DNA of 37,378 nt from Bacteroidota bacterium (lineage in GTDB: Bacteria > Bacteroidota > Bacteroidia > NS11-12g > UBA955): NCBI GenBank assembly GCA_030832905.1, contig JAURIG010000007.1, positions 1-37,378 on the forward strand, in the 5' to 3' direction. A program made the position numbers and the translations under genes. Under the pieces are notes generated by a model. It ran no database searches, was not told where the DNA came from, and worked only from the letters and a program-made list of their open reading frames with translations. Of this stretch, positions 20,199-30,994 are shown piece by piece. The first letter of the stretch is position 1; each line of letters starts with the position of its first letter.

Positions 20199-21575
20199 AT
20201 GATGAAGCTGCAAAACTGTATAATAGGCTTTTGTATGATCGTGTTTGGAAGTAGTCTCCAAGCCCAAAATTCTATTGGCAGAATTGACAGTTTAACGCAT
20301 CTGTTCATGGAGCAAACCATGAGTCAGCCATTGGGGAATTTAAGTGCAGAAGAGGTCTTGAATTTAAGCGAAGAGCGGTTCAATCAATTGGTGGCTCAAA
20401 TGGGTACAAGCATACCCTTTAAGTACGATGCCTCTGTGTTGTTGCAAATGACATACATGAAGCACCCCAACAGTACGTTTTTAAGCAAAGCCTGGTCGCG
20501 CAAAAATCTTTATTTCAGGGTATTTGAAGAAGTGCTCGACAAAAAAGGCATGCCTGATGAGATCAAATATTTATCGATAGTAGAATCTTTGTTAAGCGCT
20601 AATGCCGTTAGTTGGTGCGGTGCTACAGGCTTGTGGCAATTCATGCCTGCCACAGGTAAAATGATGGATCTTCAAATCAACGAAGATGTAGATGAGCGCA
20701 AAGACATTTATAAAAGCACAGAAAAAGCCTGCGACTATTTATTGAGCATGTACGGCCTCTACCACGATTGGTTATTGGCCTTGGCAGCATACAATGGTGG
20801 GCCGGGTAATGTCAATAAAGCCATAAGGGCTTCAGGAGGCAAACACACTTTTTGGGAAGTGAAAAAATATTTGCCAAAAGAAACTCAAAACTATGTACCG
20901 AAGTTTTTAGCCACAGCCTTTCTAATGACCTTTTCGCCACCAACCGCCTCAAGCAATAACTTGTTGCAAGCCCATGAAACTTTGGTGCCGGTGTACATGT
21001 GTTGCAAGGTTGATATGAAATTGGTTTGTGCCTTAGTGAACGTATCTGAAAGCGAACAACTCGAATGGAACAGCGCTTATAAAAGCGGCATCATCCCTGA
21101 AAACACAGACAACAAAAAAATCGTATTGCCCTATCAAAAAGCCATGCAATTGGCCGAGTGGCAAGACAGCGTATACACCATTAGCAACAATGCGTTTAAC
21201 CCTGAAGACTTCATTCAAAAGACTTCGGTTTTAACCCATCATGTGGTTGCAAAAGGACAAACCTTAGCGCAAATTGCCAACAAATACGGGGTTTCTGCTT
21301 CAAGTATCAAAAAGTGGAACAATTTAAAGTCGAGTAAGTTGAAAGCCGGGAAAAACCTGCGTATCTTTAAAACTGAAACCATTCAATTGCCAGTGACCAC
21401 GCAACATCCTTTAGGTTTGATGTATTACATAACAGATAACGACGCCCAAACTTTAACAGACATTTGCGGCAAATTTGCAGAGTTTGATTTGCTTAAAACC
21501 TGTGCGATGAATGCGATTGATAATCCTCAAGCCCCAATAGGCAAGGGTAAACTGATTAAATTGTATATAAAATAA
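20199..21575 (+). CDS. MltD-like lytic transglycosylase with LysM
   Basis: SIVESLLSANAVSWCGATGLWQFMPATGKMM, LAAYNGGPGNVNKAI, LysM HHVVAKGQTLAQIANKYGVSASSIKKWNNLKSSKLKAGKNLRIF. Confidence 0.93.
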   Translation: MMKLQNCIIGFCMIVFGSSLQAQNSIGRIDSLTHLFMEQTMSQPLGNLSAEEVLNLSEERFNQLVAQMGTSIPFKYDASVLLQMTYMKHPNSTFLSKAWSRKNLYFRVFEEVLDKKGMPDEIKYLSIVESLLSANAVSWCGATGLWQFMPATGKMMDLQINEDVDERKDIYKSTEKACDYLLSMYGLYHDWLLALAAYNGGPGNVNKAIRASGGKHTFWEVKKYLPKETQNYVPKFLATAFLMTFSPPTASSNNLLQAHETLVPVYMCCKVDMKLVCALVNVSESEQLEWNSAYKSGIIPENTDNKKIVLPYQKAMQLAEWQDSVYTISNNAFNPEDFIQKTSVLTHHVVAKGQTLAQIANKYGVSASSIKKWNNLKSSKLKAGKNLRIFKTETIQLPVTTQHPLGLMYYITDNDAQTLTDICGKFAEFDLLKTCAMNAIDNPQAPIGKGKLIKLYIK

Positions 21576-22642
21576 TGAACTGTTTGTCTTGGAAAAATTA
21601 CTTAGTGTTTTGCTTGTGCTTGCTAACAGCCTGTAATCGGTTTAAGCATCAATTGCCAGAAGCCACTGGAGATCTTGGTACATTGGTAATCGTTACAGAC
21701 GCTAAAACTGATCAGCAACTCAAGCCTCAAATTGAAGCTTGTTTTTTAAAGCCAGTTGAACATTTGCCAACTGCTGAGCCTTTTTTTGAAGTCAAGCATT
21801 GTTTGCCAGAAACTTTTTACAAACATTTCTTCACCCACAGAGTGATTTTAGCGCTTGTAAGTGCCGATCAAATGGAAGCCTATGCAGACATGCTAGAAGG
21901 GATGGATGAAAGCGCTATTCAGTCTGCAATTCAATCGCCTGATGCTAAAATATTAAGCAACCGCAATGTGTTTGCGAAGTATCAACATATTGTGTTTTTA
22001 TTTGGGAAAGATGCGTCTGATTTACAACGCAAATTGATACAAGCTAAAATGCCATTAAGTACTGCGTTAATGCAATTTGAAATCAAAAATCAACACGATG
22101 AATTGTTTGCAGATACGGCAGCATGTATGGCCAACTTTAACAGCATTAAACAAAATTTTGGCATAGGGGTTAAGATCCCTAAAGCTTTTGTTTTGAAATA
22201 CCATAATCAAAAAACCTATTGGTATGAATTGAGTACAACTGAAAACAACACACCTAAAACCATTGGCTTAATCATTCATGTTTATCCTTATACGAATTTA
22301 AATGCCTTAACGTATGAGTCCATTCGAACGGTTAGGGATACCGTTATGAAACATGTTGTCAAAGGCGAATTACCTGGCACCTATATGGGGACCTCTAGCA
22401 GTACACAATATCCGACTGCAAGCATTGAGACCATACAAGTCAATGGGCGCTTAACTAAAAAGGTTAGAGGCTGGTGGACCATCAGAGGTTTAAGTCAGGC
22501 GGGGCCATTTATTCGATATGTTGTATTGGATGAGCCTAAGCAACAATTGTTTGCTTTTGAAGGATTTGTTTACAAACCCAATATTGAAACCAAGGAAAGG
22601 GATTTACGACTCATTGAGTCTATAGCATTGAGCATAGAATGA
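21575..22642 (+). CDS. DUF4837 family lipoprotein
   Basis: Lipoprotein signal (LLTAC), LGTLVIVTDAK..., GTYMGTSSSTQYPTASIETIQVNGRLTKKVRGWWTIRG; TAATG overlap with upstream gene. Confidence 0.8.
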   Translation: MNCLSWKNYLVFCLCLLTACNRFKHQLPEATGDLGTLVIVTDAKTDQQLKPQIEACFLKPVEHLPTAEPFFEVKHCLPETFYKHFFTHRVILALVSADQMEAYADMLEGMDESAIQSAIQSPDAKILSNRNVFAKYQHIVFLFGKDASDLQRKLIQAKMPLSTALMQFEIKNQHDELFADTAACMANFNSIKQNFGIGVKIPKAFVLKYHNQKTYWYELSTTENNTPKTIGLIIHVYPYTNLNALTYESIRTVRDTVMKHVVKGELPGTYMGTSSSTQYPTASIETIQVNGRLTKKVRGWWTIRGLSQAGPFIRYVVLDEPKQQLFAFEGFVYKPNIETKERDLRLIESIALSIE

Positions 22643-23208
22643 AAAAGAGAATTGTGATTTTTGCCTCAGGCAGTGGCAGCAATGCCTTGAATTTGATTCA
22701 ACACTACAAAGCCAATCAAATGGCAGAGGTGTTGATGGTGTTTTGCAACAAAGCAGAAGCAGGCGTATTGTCAAAAGCCCAAGCTGAGCAAGTGCCCACT
22801 CGAGTCTTTAATCGCCATGATTTTTACGAAACCGATCGCATCATTCAAGAGGTGAGCGCCTTGTTTGTGGATGTTGTGGTGTTGGCGGGTTTTTTATGGT
22901 TGGTGCCTGCTGCTTTTATTCGCGCTTTTGAAGGCAAGATCATTAACTTACATCCTTCTTTATTGCCTAAATATGGAGGGAAAGGCATGTATGGTCACCA
23001 TGTTCATGAAGCAGTATTAGCGGCCAAAGAAACCCATACTGGTATAACCATTCACCTTGTAAACGAACAATTTGATCAAGGCGAAATTGTGTTTCAAACC
23101 GCCTTCCCAATTCAAGCCGGCGATGGCTTAGTCGAAGTGGAGGCCAAAATACATGCTTTAGAGCATCAGTATTTACCCATTGTGATCGATGGGTTTTTAA
23201 ACCAATGA
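22639..23208 (+). CDS. purN: Phosphoribosylglycinamide formyltransferase
   Basis: IVIFASGSGSNALNLI, INLHPSLLPKYGGKGMYGHHVHEAVLAAKETHTGITIHLVNEQFDQGEIV. Confidence 0.97.
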   Translation: MKKRIVIFASGSGSNALNLIQHYKANQMAEVLMVFCNKAEAGVLSKAQAEQVPTRVFNRHDFYETDRIIQEVSALFVDVVVLAGFLWLVPAAFIRAFEGKIINLHPSLLPKYGGKGMYGHHVHEAVLAAKETHTGITIHLVNEQFDQGEIVFQTAFPIQAGDGLVEVEAKIHALEHQYLPIVIDGFLNQ

Positions 23209-24137
23209 GAAGTCTTAAAGTATTGTGTTTGCTCTTGCCCAAAATGGCAAGTGCATGGGGCTTTTTGGGCCATCAAACCATTAACCATTTGGCGGTATTC
23301 TCTGTGCCTAAACCTTTGTTCGGTTTTTACAAAACCCATATAGATTACCTCACCCAACACAGCACAGATGCCGATCAAAGGCGTTATGTATCAGAACATG
23401 AAGCTTGCCGACATTATTTGGATGTGGATTTCTACGAGGAAGCCCTGCCACTTGACACATTGCCTTTAAGCATGGACTCTGCTATACAAAGGTATTCTTC
23501 AGATACCGTTATGGCCCATGGCATTGTACTTTGGCATGTTAATACGGTTATGCATTGGTTGAGCAAAGCCTTTGAAACGCGTCAGGTAGATGCCATCTTA
23601 AAATTAAGTGCAGATTTGGGTCACTATGTAGGCGATTTGCATGTGCCTTTGCACACGAGCTCCAATTACAATGGTCAAAAAACCAATCAAAAAGGCATAC
23701 ATGCTTTATGGGAAAGCAGGCTCACTAAGTTGTATTTGGATTCGTTTGAACTGTTTGTTGGTCAAGGCCAATACATCGCCAATGTGCAACCCCATGTTCG
23801 CAAAGCGTTTCAAGCCAGTCATTGCTTAGTAGACTCCGTCTTGACAATTGAAAAAGCCCTTAGGGCTGAATTGCCTGAAATGTCTGTGTATGCATGGGAG
23901 CAGAATGGTCAAAGCACTCAGCAAGTATACAGTGAACAGTTTTGCAAAGCCTATCATACGCGCTTAAACGGCATGGTTGAGCAACGCTTAAAAGCCAGTA
24001 TATTGTTGTTGGCAGATTTGTGGTATACCGCTTGGGTCAATGCCGGTCAACCAGATTTGTCTAACTTAAAACTCAAAGCTGATTCCGAGCCTATGAGTAA
24101 TCATGCGGGCAAAATGTTAGGCCGTTCTGAAGATTAA
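23205..24137 (+). CDS. S1/P1 nuclease / zinc-dependent phospholipase C-like hydrolase
   Basis: ASAWGFLGHQTINHLAV N-terminal Trp/His, HGIVLWHVNTVMHWL, LGHYVGDLHVPLHTSSNYNGQKTNQKGIHALWES. Confidence 0.85.
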   Translation: MRSLKVLCLLLPKMASAWGFLGHQTINHLAVFSVPKPLFGFYKTHIDYLTQHSTDADQRRYVSEHEACRHYLDVDFYEEALPLDTLPLSMDSAIQRYSSDTVMAHGIVLWHVNTVMHWLSKAFETRQVDAILKLSADLGHYVGDLHVPLHTSSNYNGQKTNQKGIHALWESRLTKLYLDSFELFVGQGQYIANVQPHVRKAFQASHCLVDSVLTIEKALRAELPEMSVYAWEQNGQSTQQVYSEQFCKAYHTRLNGMVEQRLKASILLLADLWYTAWVNAGQPDLSNLKLKADSEPMSNHAGKMLGRSED

Positions 24138-25204
24138 AACCAACGTTTCTTCTTGAAGTAAATCAACATGCTCACAGTGACTAAAGCACTAATGATCCAG
24201 AAATAAAAGTACCCATTTGGGTTGTCTATAGCTGGAAATACTTTGAAGTTCATGCCGAACACGCCGGTTATAAAACTTAAAGGCATAAAGATGGTACTTA
24301 TAATGGTTAGGACTTTCATGACTTGATTCAAGCGATTGCTCATGGTGGTAAAATACATGTTCATCAAATCGCTCAATAAGTTCCTGTTGTTCTCTATGGT
24401 GTCATAAGCCTGATAGGTGTGGTCATACACATCTCTAAAGTATTTTAAACTTCGTTCCTCAATTAAATTCTGATGGCCAGAGTCAAGCTTATTTAGGGCT
24501 TCGCGCATAGGTAAAATGTGTTTGCTCAACAACATCAATTCCTTTTTAATGCTCTGAATTTTTTGCGAGGTGCCTGCTTGAGGCTTGTGCATGGTTTCGT
24601 CTTCAATGTCTTCTACCATGTCGCCAATCTTATCAATCAAAATAAAGTATTGGTCAACAGCAGTATCTAAAATTTTATACAATAAGTAATCCGATTTGCG
24701 GTTGCGAATATTGCCCATTGAGGTATGCAAACGCTTAATGATTTCAGTAAACAATTCGCTGTCGGTTTCCTGAAAAGATATTAAACAATTCTTGGCTAAA
24801 ATGATACTGATTTGTTCTGAGTCTATGCAAGCGTGTTCTTGGTCCCAATACAGGTTTTTGAAGGTCACAAAAAGGTATTGTTCAAACTCCTCGATTTTCG
24901 TGCGTTGTTGAGTGTTGAGAATATCTTCTTGCACCAAACTGTGGATGTCAAACACATTGCAAATAGCCTCTATTTTTTCACTGTCTTGTATGCCAGTTAC
25001 CGATATCCATGAAATGGTTTCACTGATTGCAAAGGTTTTCAGTTCATCAATATTGTTTACATAGATTTCATTGATTTGGTTGTCATTATAATCAATGACT
25101 TTGATTTGGGTAGCCTGTTCTCTATCCTGGCCAACATAAACCATACTGCCACTCGGTAAATGCGATTTAGCAGAGAGTCTGTTTTTGCGTTTGCGTTTGG
25201 CCAT
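24134..25204 (-). CDS. corA: CorA family Mg2+/Co2+ transporter
   Basis: C-terminal MKVLTIISTIFMPLSFITGVFGMNF with the GMN motif. Confidence 0.96.
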   Translation of the reverse strand: MAKRKRKNRLSAKSHLPSGSMVYVGQDREQATQIKVIDYNDNQINEIYVNNIDELKTFAISETISWISVTGIQDSEKIEAICNVFDIHSLVQEDILNTQQRTKIEEFEQYLFVTFKNLYWDQEHACIDSEQISIILAKNCLISFQETDSELFTEIIKRLHTSMGNIRNRKSDYLLYKILDTAVDQYFILIDKIGDMVEDIEDETMHKPQAGTSQKIQSIKKELMLLSKHILPMREALNKLDSGHQNLIEERSLKYFRDVYDHTYQAYDTIENNRNLLSDLMNMYFTTMSNRLNQVMKVLTIISTIFMPLSFITGVFGMNFKVFPAIDNPNGYFYFWIISALVTVSMLIYFKKKRWF

Positions 25205-25214
25205 TTTAGTGCAA

Positions 25215-26561
25215 TTAAATACCTGTGTAATTAGATGGGGTAATGAGTCTTAGGCGCGCTTTGATGTCTTCCGCTACATCCAATTCATCAATAAAGGTTC
25301 TGATGGCAGCAGCGTCTATGTGGGTATTGGTTCTGGTCAAGGCCTTTAATGCTTCGTATGGGTTAGGGTAGGCTATGCTGCGCAATACCGTTTGAATGGC
25401 TTCCGCCACTACCGCCCAGTTGTCTTCTAAATCTTGGTTCAATGCCGCTTCGTTCAAAATCAATTTGCCCAAACCTTTTTCTATGCTGCTGTAGGCAATA
25501 AGACCGTGCGCAAATGGTACACCAATATTTCTCAAAACCGTTGAATCGGTTAAGTCTCTTTGCAATCTTGAGATCGGTAATTTGCTTGACAGATGGTCTA
25601 GTATAGCATTGGCAATACCTAAGTTGCCTTCTGCGTTTTCAAAGTCAATTGGGTTGACTTTATGTGGCATGGCACTGCTGCCAACTTCACCCGCTTTTAA
25701 TTGTTGTTTGAAGTAATCCATTGAAATGTACTGCCAAATGTCGCGGCACAAGTCTATCAATATGGTGTGAATGCGTTTGAAGGCATCGCACATAGCAGCT
25801 AAGTTGTCATAGTGTTCTATTTGAGTGGTAGGAAAGCTTCTGTCTAAACCTAAAACTTGGTTCACAAAGGCATTGCCAAAAGCTTGCCAATCATGAGCAG
25901 GGAAGGCTACATGGTGGGCATTAAAGTTGCCTGTCGCACCACCGAATTTAGCAGAAAAAGGCACCATTAATAATTGTTGGTATTGGGCTTTTAAGCGGGC
26001 CACAAAGACCATAATTTCTTTGCCTAATTTCGTAGGGCTGGCAGCTTGTCCATGGGTTTTAGCCAACATCGGAACGGCTTCGTATTGAATCGCCATGGCT
26101 TCGAGTTGTTGAATCAGTTTTTGCAAACTTGGTAAAACTACTTTGTGTAAAGCGTCTTTGATACTTAATGGAATTGCTGTATTGTTGATGTCTTGACTGG
26201 TTAAGCCAAAATGTACCCATTCGCGGTAAGCGCTTAAGCCCATTTTATCCATTTGATCTTTCAAATAGTACTCCACTGCTTTCACGTCGTGGTTGGTGGT
26301 TTTTTCAGTGTGTTTGATCCAAAGTGCAGCCTCTTCATTGAATTGCAAATACAAGTTGCGCAAGGCATTTATTTGTTGTTCGTTGAATGCGGTGTTAAAT
26401 CCAACCATTTTTTGTGCATTCAAAAAGATCAGGTATTCTACTTCTATTTGAACGCGGTATTGGATTAAACCGTATTCTGAAAAATACTCGGCAAGTGCAT
26501 TGGTTTTGCTTCTGTAGCGACCATCTACAGGACTTATAGCGGTTAATTCGTTGAGCTGCAT
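25215..26561 (-). CDS. purB: Adenylosuccinate lyase
   Basis: LTAISPVDGRYRSKTNALAEYFSEYGLI, TSQDINNTA, GEVGSSAMPHKVNPIDFENAEGN. Confidence 0.97.
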   Translation of the reverse strand: MQLNELTAISPVDGRYRSKTNALAEYFSEYGLIQYRVQIEVEYLIFLNAQKMVGFNTAFNEQQINALRNLYLQFNEEAALWIKHTEKTTNHDVKAVEYYLKDQMDKMGLSAYREWVHFGLTSQDINNTAIPLSIKDALHKVVLPSLQKLIQQLEAMAIQYEAVPMLAKTHGQAASPTKLGKEIMVFVARLKAQYQQLLMVPFSAKFGGATGNFNAHHVAFPAHDWQAFGNAFVNQVLGLDRSFPTTQIEHYDNLAAMCDAFKRIHTILIDLCRDIWQYISMDYFKQQLKAGEVGSSAMPHKVNPIDFENAEGNLGIANAILDHLSSKLPISRLQRDLTDSTVLRNIGVPFAHGLIAYSSIEKGLGKLILNEAALNQDLEDNWAVVAEAIQTVLRSIAYPNPYEALKALTRTNTHIDAAAIRTFIDELDVAEDIKARLRLITPSNYTGI

Positions 26562-26707
26562 CGATGCAAATATACAGCATCTGTTTTAAAAAGTCTTTGA
26601 AGCGTGTAGACATTGCTCATCCCTTTAATCAGATGTTTGTCGAAAAGCCTTGATGACGCCAATAACATGGGGTTATTTTGCAAGTTCAAAACAAAGCCAT
26701 TGCACAC

Positions 26708-28465
26708 ATGAAATCATTTTTGAAATATACTTTAGCCACCGTGTTTGGGGTGTTTATTGCCCTATTGATGTTGGGGGTCTTGTTGTTCTTTACTGTTTTA
26801 GGTTTGGTCAGTTCAAAGACCCATCAAACCGTTACGGTTAAAGACAATTCTGTTCTTGAACTCCACTTAGATTACACCATTACCGAGCGCAGTCAAGCTG
26901 ATTTTTTGAGTTTGTTCTCTCAAGATGGCGAATACCAATTTATGGGTTTAGACAAAATCCTTTTGGTTTTAGAGCAAGCTAAAAATGATCCGAACATCAA
27001 AGGCATACTCATGCACACCAATGTGACTGGTACAGGCTATGCTACCACCCAAGAATTGCGCAATGCTTTGTTGGATTTTAAATCAAAAGGGAAATTCATT
27101 TATACCAGCGCCCCGTATTACGACGAGAAAAGTTATTACTTAGCTTCTGTAGCAGATTCTATATTTATTGAGCCAAGTGGCAATATTCTGCTCAATGGTT
27201 TGTCTGCTAATATTATGTTTTACACTGGTGCACTCGAAAAATTGGGGGTAGAAGTACAATACGTAAAAGTGGGGGCATACAAAGGCGCCATTGAAGCCTT
27301 TACCCGCAAAGACTTAAGCCCAGAAAACAAATCGCAAATAGCAGCTTACTTGAATGATATTTACAGCCAATTCATTACTGATGTTGCTAAGAGCCGTCAC
27401 ATCGATACCGCCACTTTGAATAAAGCCATTTCGAATTTCGAGATCAAAACACCTAAACAAGCCATTGCCATGAAATTGCTCGATGGCATGTTGTATTCTG
27501 ATCAAATCATGAACCGCATCAAACGTCGATTGAGTTTGAAAAAAGAGGCTGAATTGCCAATGGTAAAAGCAGGTGTATACGCTCAAAACATTGATTCGCC
27601 AGAAGAAGAAACTGATAAAATTGCGGTAGTGTATGCCGTTGGTGAAATCGTTGATGGAGAAGGCAATCAAGACAATATCGGTTCTATAACCATGTCAAAA
27701 GCCATTGCCAAAGCCAGAGAAGATAAACACGTTAAAGCCATTGTTTTGAGGGTGAATTCACCTGGAGGAAGTTCTTTAGCCAGTGATGTGATTGCCAGAG
27801 AATTGGCCTTGTGTAAAGGCGTAAAGCCAGTTGTAGTATCAATGAATGACTACGCTGCAAGTGGGGGTTATTATATCAGTGCCTTAGCGGATAGCATTAT
27901 TGCTATGCCTGCCACCATTACAGGTTCAATAGGTGTGTTTGGTTTGTTCCCTAATATGCATGAGTTGTTGGTCAATAAAATGGGTTTGAGTTTTGAAACA
28001 GTTAAAACAGGCTTACACTCAGATTTTGGTCGTGTTGATCAAGCCTTAACTGAAACCGATAAAGCATATTTACAAGCCATGGTAAACCGTATCTACGATG
28101 ATTTTACCACTGTGGTAGAAAAGGGTAGAGCGCTTGATTCTACTTACGTGGAGTCTATTGCCCAAGGGCATGTTTGGACGGCTACACAGGCTGTTAAAAA
28201 TGGCTTGGTCGACAGTTATGGCGGCATACAAAAAGCCATTAATATTGCGGCTTATTTGAGCAAAACCAAAACCTATAGTTTAGTGGCCTACCCTAAGGTT
28301 GAAAATCCAATTGAGTTGTTGTTGAATCAAGGAACAGAAGTCTTAGCCGAGCAAAAACTCAAATCAGAATTGGGCGTATTCTATCAATATTACAAAGGTT
28401 TGCAAGAAGGCATTAAAGCTCAAGGCTTTCAAATGCGCATGCCATTCAATGTGTTGATTGATTAA
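26708..28465 (+). CDS. sppA: Signal peptide peptidase SppA, 67 kDa type
   Basis: Duplicated Clp-like fold; IVLRVNSPGGSSLASDVI, MNDYAASGGYYISALADSIIAMPATITGSIGVFG. ATG 26708 preferred. Confidence 0.95.
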   Translation: MKSFLKYTLATVFGVFIALLMLGVLLFFTVLGLVSSKTHQTVTVKDNSVLELHLDYTITERSQADFLSLFSQDGEYQFMGLDKILLVLEQAKNDPNIKGILMHTNVTGTGYATTQELRNALLDFKSKGKFIYTSAPYYDEKSYYLASVADSIFIEPSGNILLNGLSANIMFYTGALEKLGVEVQYVKVGAYKGAIEAFTRKDLSPENKSQIAAYLNDIYSQFITDVAKSRHIDTATLNKAISNFEIKTPKQAIAMKLLDGMLYSDQIMNRIKRRLSLKKEAELPMVKAGVYAQNIDSPEEETDKIAVVYAVGEIVDGEGNQDNIGSITMSKAIAKAREDKHVKAIVLRVNSPGGSSLASDVIARELALCKGVKPVVVSMNDYAASGGYYISALADSIIAMPATITGSIGVFGLFPNMHELLVNKMGLSFETVKTGLHSDFGRVDQALTETDKAYLQAMVNRIYDDFTTVVEKGRALDSTYVESIAQGHVWTATQAVKNGLVDSYGGIQKAINIAAYLSKTKTYSLVAYPKVENPIELLLNQGTEVLAEQKLKSELGVFYQYYKGLQEGIKAQGFQMRMPFNVLID

Positions 28466-30411
28466 TTCACACTGGTCACTTTAAACACAGTTCGTCTGTT
28501 CTGGGCTCTGCCTTGTTCAGTCTTGTTGTCTGCAATGGGTTTAGCATCACCATAACCAATGGCCGATAATCTGCTCGCATCAACCCCTTTTGAAATCAAA
28601 TAATCTTTAACGGATTTGGCCCTGTTTTGAGACAAGGTTTTGTTTTTAATTTTGTCGCCAGTGTTGTCTGTATGACCTCCAATTTCAATTTTCATGAAAG
28701 GGAATTTTTTCATCAAGTAGACGAGTTTATCCAATTCAGCCAATGAGTTCTGTTGCAGTTCGAATTTGTCAACTTCAAAAAACACATTGTTCAATACCAC
28801 TTCAATGTCAGTAGCAGGTTTGGTTAAAGGCACATCCAATTGAAAAGGTTCTAATTTGCTGTGTGTTTTCAGTGAGAAGTTAGCAGAATAAAACAAATAA
28901 TTGGTTTTGTCTATGGTTAACATATAGTCTTTGTTTGAAGGCAATACGATAAAGAAATTACCGCTGCCTTTTTGACTTTTGGTGCTCATGATGATTTTGC
29001 CTGTGCTCAGGTCTGTGAGTTCGATATCGGCTTCTATTTTCTCTTTGGTTTGGGCATCGTATACTACGCCATTCACAAAGCTAACTGGGTTTGGTTTTAA
29101 AGCAGCAGGCAGTTCGAATTTGTAGATGTCAAGCCCACCAAAACCACCTGGTCTTTCTGAACTTAAATACCCGAATTCACCCAGTCTATCAACGATGAAT
29201 CCCAATTCGTCTTTTTCTGAATTGATAGGGTAGCCAATATTGCTGCAGGCGTCGAATTTGCCCTCTGCATTTTTCTTAGCCATAAAAATATCAATACCAC
29301 CAACCCCCGGTTGTCCATCGCTGCTGAAGTACAAGGTTTGATTGTCATAATGAATAAACGGCGATTGTTCTTCTCCTGGCGTATTGATTTTTGGGCCTAG
29401 GTTCACTGGTAATTGAAAGTGCCCATCTTTAAAGGTAGACATCCAAATATCAGCACCGCCATAGCCACCTGGTCTGTCGCTGGCAAAATAGAGGGTCATG
29501 CCATCAGGGCTAATAGATGGTTGAGCGTCCCAACTGCTGGCATTGATTGGTGCCCCCACGTTAATGGGCTTAGTCCATTGGCCATTATAATAGCCTGATA
29601 AATAAATATCAAAACCACCCATACCAATTGGTAAGCCGCGTTCATCAACTCTGTCTTTAGCAGAAAAGAAAATGTTTTTGCCATCAGCTGTTATTGAAAT
29701 GGTGCCTTCATTGGCGTTGGTATTGACGGGTTCTGGCAATCTTACCGCTGGGCTGTAGAGGCTGTCATTCACTTCTGATCGGTAAAAGTCTTCAAAATGA
29801 CTGCCGTTAGAGCGGGTCATCATGCGGGTAAAATAAAAGTATTTGCCGTCGAGGGTTAAGCCTGGCCAGTATTCGCCATTGGCCGTGTTTACATTGGGTC
29901 CTAAGTTGATTGGGTTAAAGGGGACAGGGTTGGCGTATAGAGCTTTTAATAAGTCCAAATTGGCCAATATTTTTTTAGCTTCTTCCTCGTAGCGCACACT
30001 GCGTCTGATTTTGGCATTGAGGTAGGTGTTCAATGAAGTGCGGGCATCGTCAAATTGCATCAACATGCGTTGGCAACGACCGATTGAAAAATAAATACTG
30101 AGGTTTTCAGGGTCGAGTTCTAAGGCCTTGTTCAATGAAAACAATGCATTGTTAAAGTCTTTGATGTCGTATTCAATTTGACCTTTGTATTCCCAGAGTT
30201 TAGCGTAAGTGCTGTCTTTCTTAATACCTTTTTTACAAATATCAAGTGCTTTATAAGCAGAGCCCCCTGGCTTCATCAGCTCCAAATAGGCTTCTTCGGC
30301 ATATTTGTCAACTGGGTTGTCTTTATCTGATTGTCTGTTTTGTGCCTGACAGCTGCTAATAATGAAAAGGCTTAGCAAGCATAGCAAAAAGGGTTTTAAT
30401 GGTTTGATCAT
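28462..30411 (-). CDS. PorE-like OmpA family lipoprotein: TPR + PD40 beta-propeller + carboxypeptidase-regulatory-like domain + OmpA C-terminal domain
   Basis: Lipobox SSCQAQ; TPR-like KLWEYKGQIEYDIKDFNNALFSLNKALELDP; repeated PD40 blades (TLYFASDRPGGYGGADIWMS); CRD-like ...FVNGVVYDAQTKEKIEADIELTDLSTGKI; OmpA IEIGGHTDNTGDKIKNKTLSQNRAKSVKDYLISKGV. Confidence 0.9.
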   Translation of the reverse strand: MIKPLKPFLLCLLSLFIISSCQAQNRQSDKDNPVDKYAEEAYLELMKPGGSAYKALDICKKGIKKDSTYAKLWEYKGQIEYDIKDFNNALFSLNKALELDPENLSIYFSIGRCQRMLMQFDDARTSLNTYLNAKIRRSVRYEEEAKKILANLDLLKALYANPVPFNPINLGPNVNTANGEYWPGLTLDGKYFYFTRMMTRSNGSHFEDFYRSEVNDSLYSPAVRLPEPVNTNANEGTISITADGKNIFFSAKDRVDERGLPIGMGGFDIYLSGYYNGQWTKPINVGAPINASSWDAQPSISPDGMTLYFASDRPGGYGGADIWMSTFKDGHFQLPVNLGPKINTPGEEQSPFIHYDNQTLYFSSDGQPGVGGIDIFMAKKNAEGKFDACSNIGYPINSEKDELGFIVDRLGEFGYLSSERPGGFGGLDIYKFELPAALKPNPVSFVNGVVYDAQTKEKIEADIELTDLSTGKIIMSTKSQKGSGNFFIVLPSNKDYMLTIDKTNYLFYSANFSLKTHSKLEPFQLDVPLTKPATDIEVVLNNVFFEVDKFELQQNSLAELDKLVYLMKKFPFMKIEIGGHTDNTGDKIKNKTLSQNRAKSVKDYLISKGVDASRLSAIGYGDAKPIADNKTEQGRAQNRRTVFKVTSVN

Positions 30412-30443
30412 GTACTGAGGTATAAACGATTTATATTGTTAAC

Positions 30444-30953
30444 TTATTGTAGGGCGCTTCTTTTGCCGAGTTCTATCACTGCCATATTGTGAATCTGCCC
30501 ATTTGATATTTCAAATTGTATCATGGTGCGCATGTGGTGGAAGCCGTGTCTGCCTGCGGCGCCAGGATTGATAAAAAGGATATTGAGTTCTGGGTCTTTC
30601 ATGACCCTTAGTATGTGGCTGTGGCCACTAATAAATACTTTAGCAGTGCTTGATTTGATTAAGGTTTTTACCCCGGGTTTGTAATGGCCAGGGTAGCCGC
30701 CAATATGATGCATTAAAACAGAAAGGCCTTCGCAATCAAACACATTGCTTAGAGGAAATTGTTGTCGGATACTTTGGCCATCAATGTTGCCATAAACTCC
30801 TCTTATGGGTTTGTTTAAAGCCTCAATGCTGTTGACCAAATCCATGTTGCCCCAATCGCCTGCATGCCATACCTCATCGGCTGTTTTGACATGCTTTAAA
30901 ATAGAGTCCTCGTTGCAACCGTGGGTATCACTCAGCAATAAAATCTTTTTCAC
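30444..30953 (-). CDS. YfcE/MJ0936-type metallophosphoesterase
   Basis: ILLSDTHGCN, WHAGDWGN, VYGNIDG, SGHSH, NPGAAGRHG. Confidence 0.93.
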   Translation of the reverse strand: MKKILLLSDTHGCNEDSILKHVKTADEVWHAGDWGNMDLVNSIEALNKPIRGVYGNIDGQSIRQQFPLSNVFDCEGLSVLMHHIGGYPGHYKPGVKTLIKSSTAKVFISGHSHILRVMKDPELNILFINPGAAGRHGFHHMRTMIQFEISNGQIHNMAVIELGKRSALQ

Positions 30954-30994
30954 TTATGGCAAAATAATTCTTTCTTTGCCAAATAAAAAAATAA

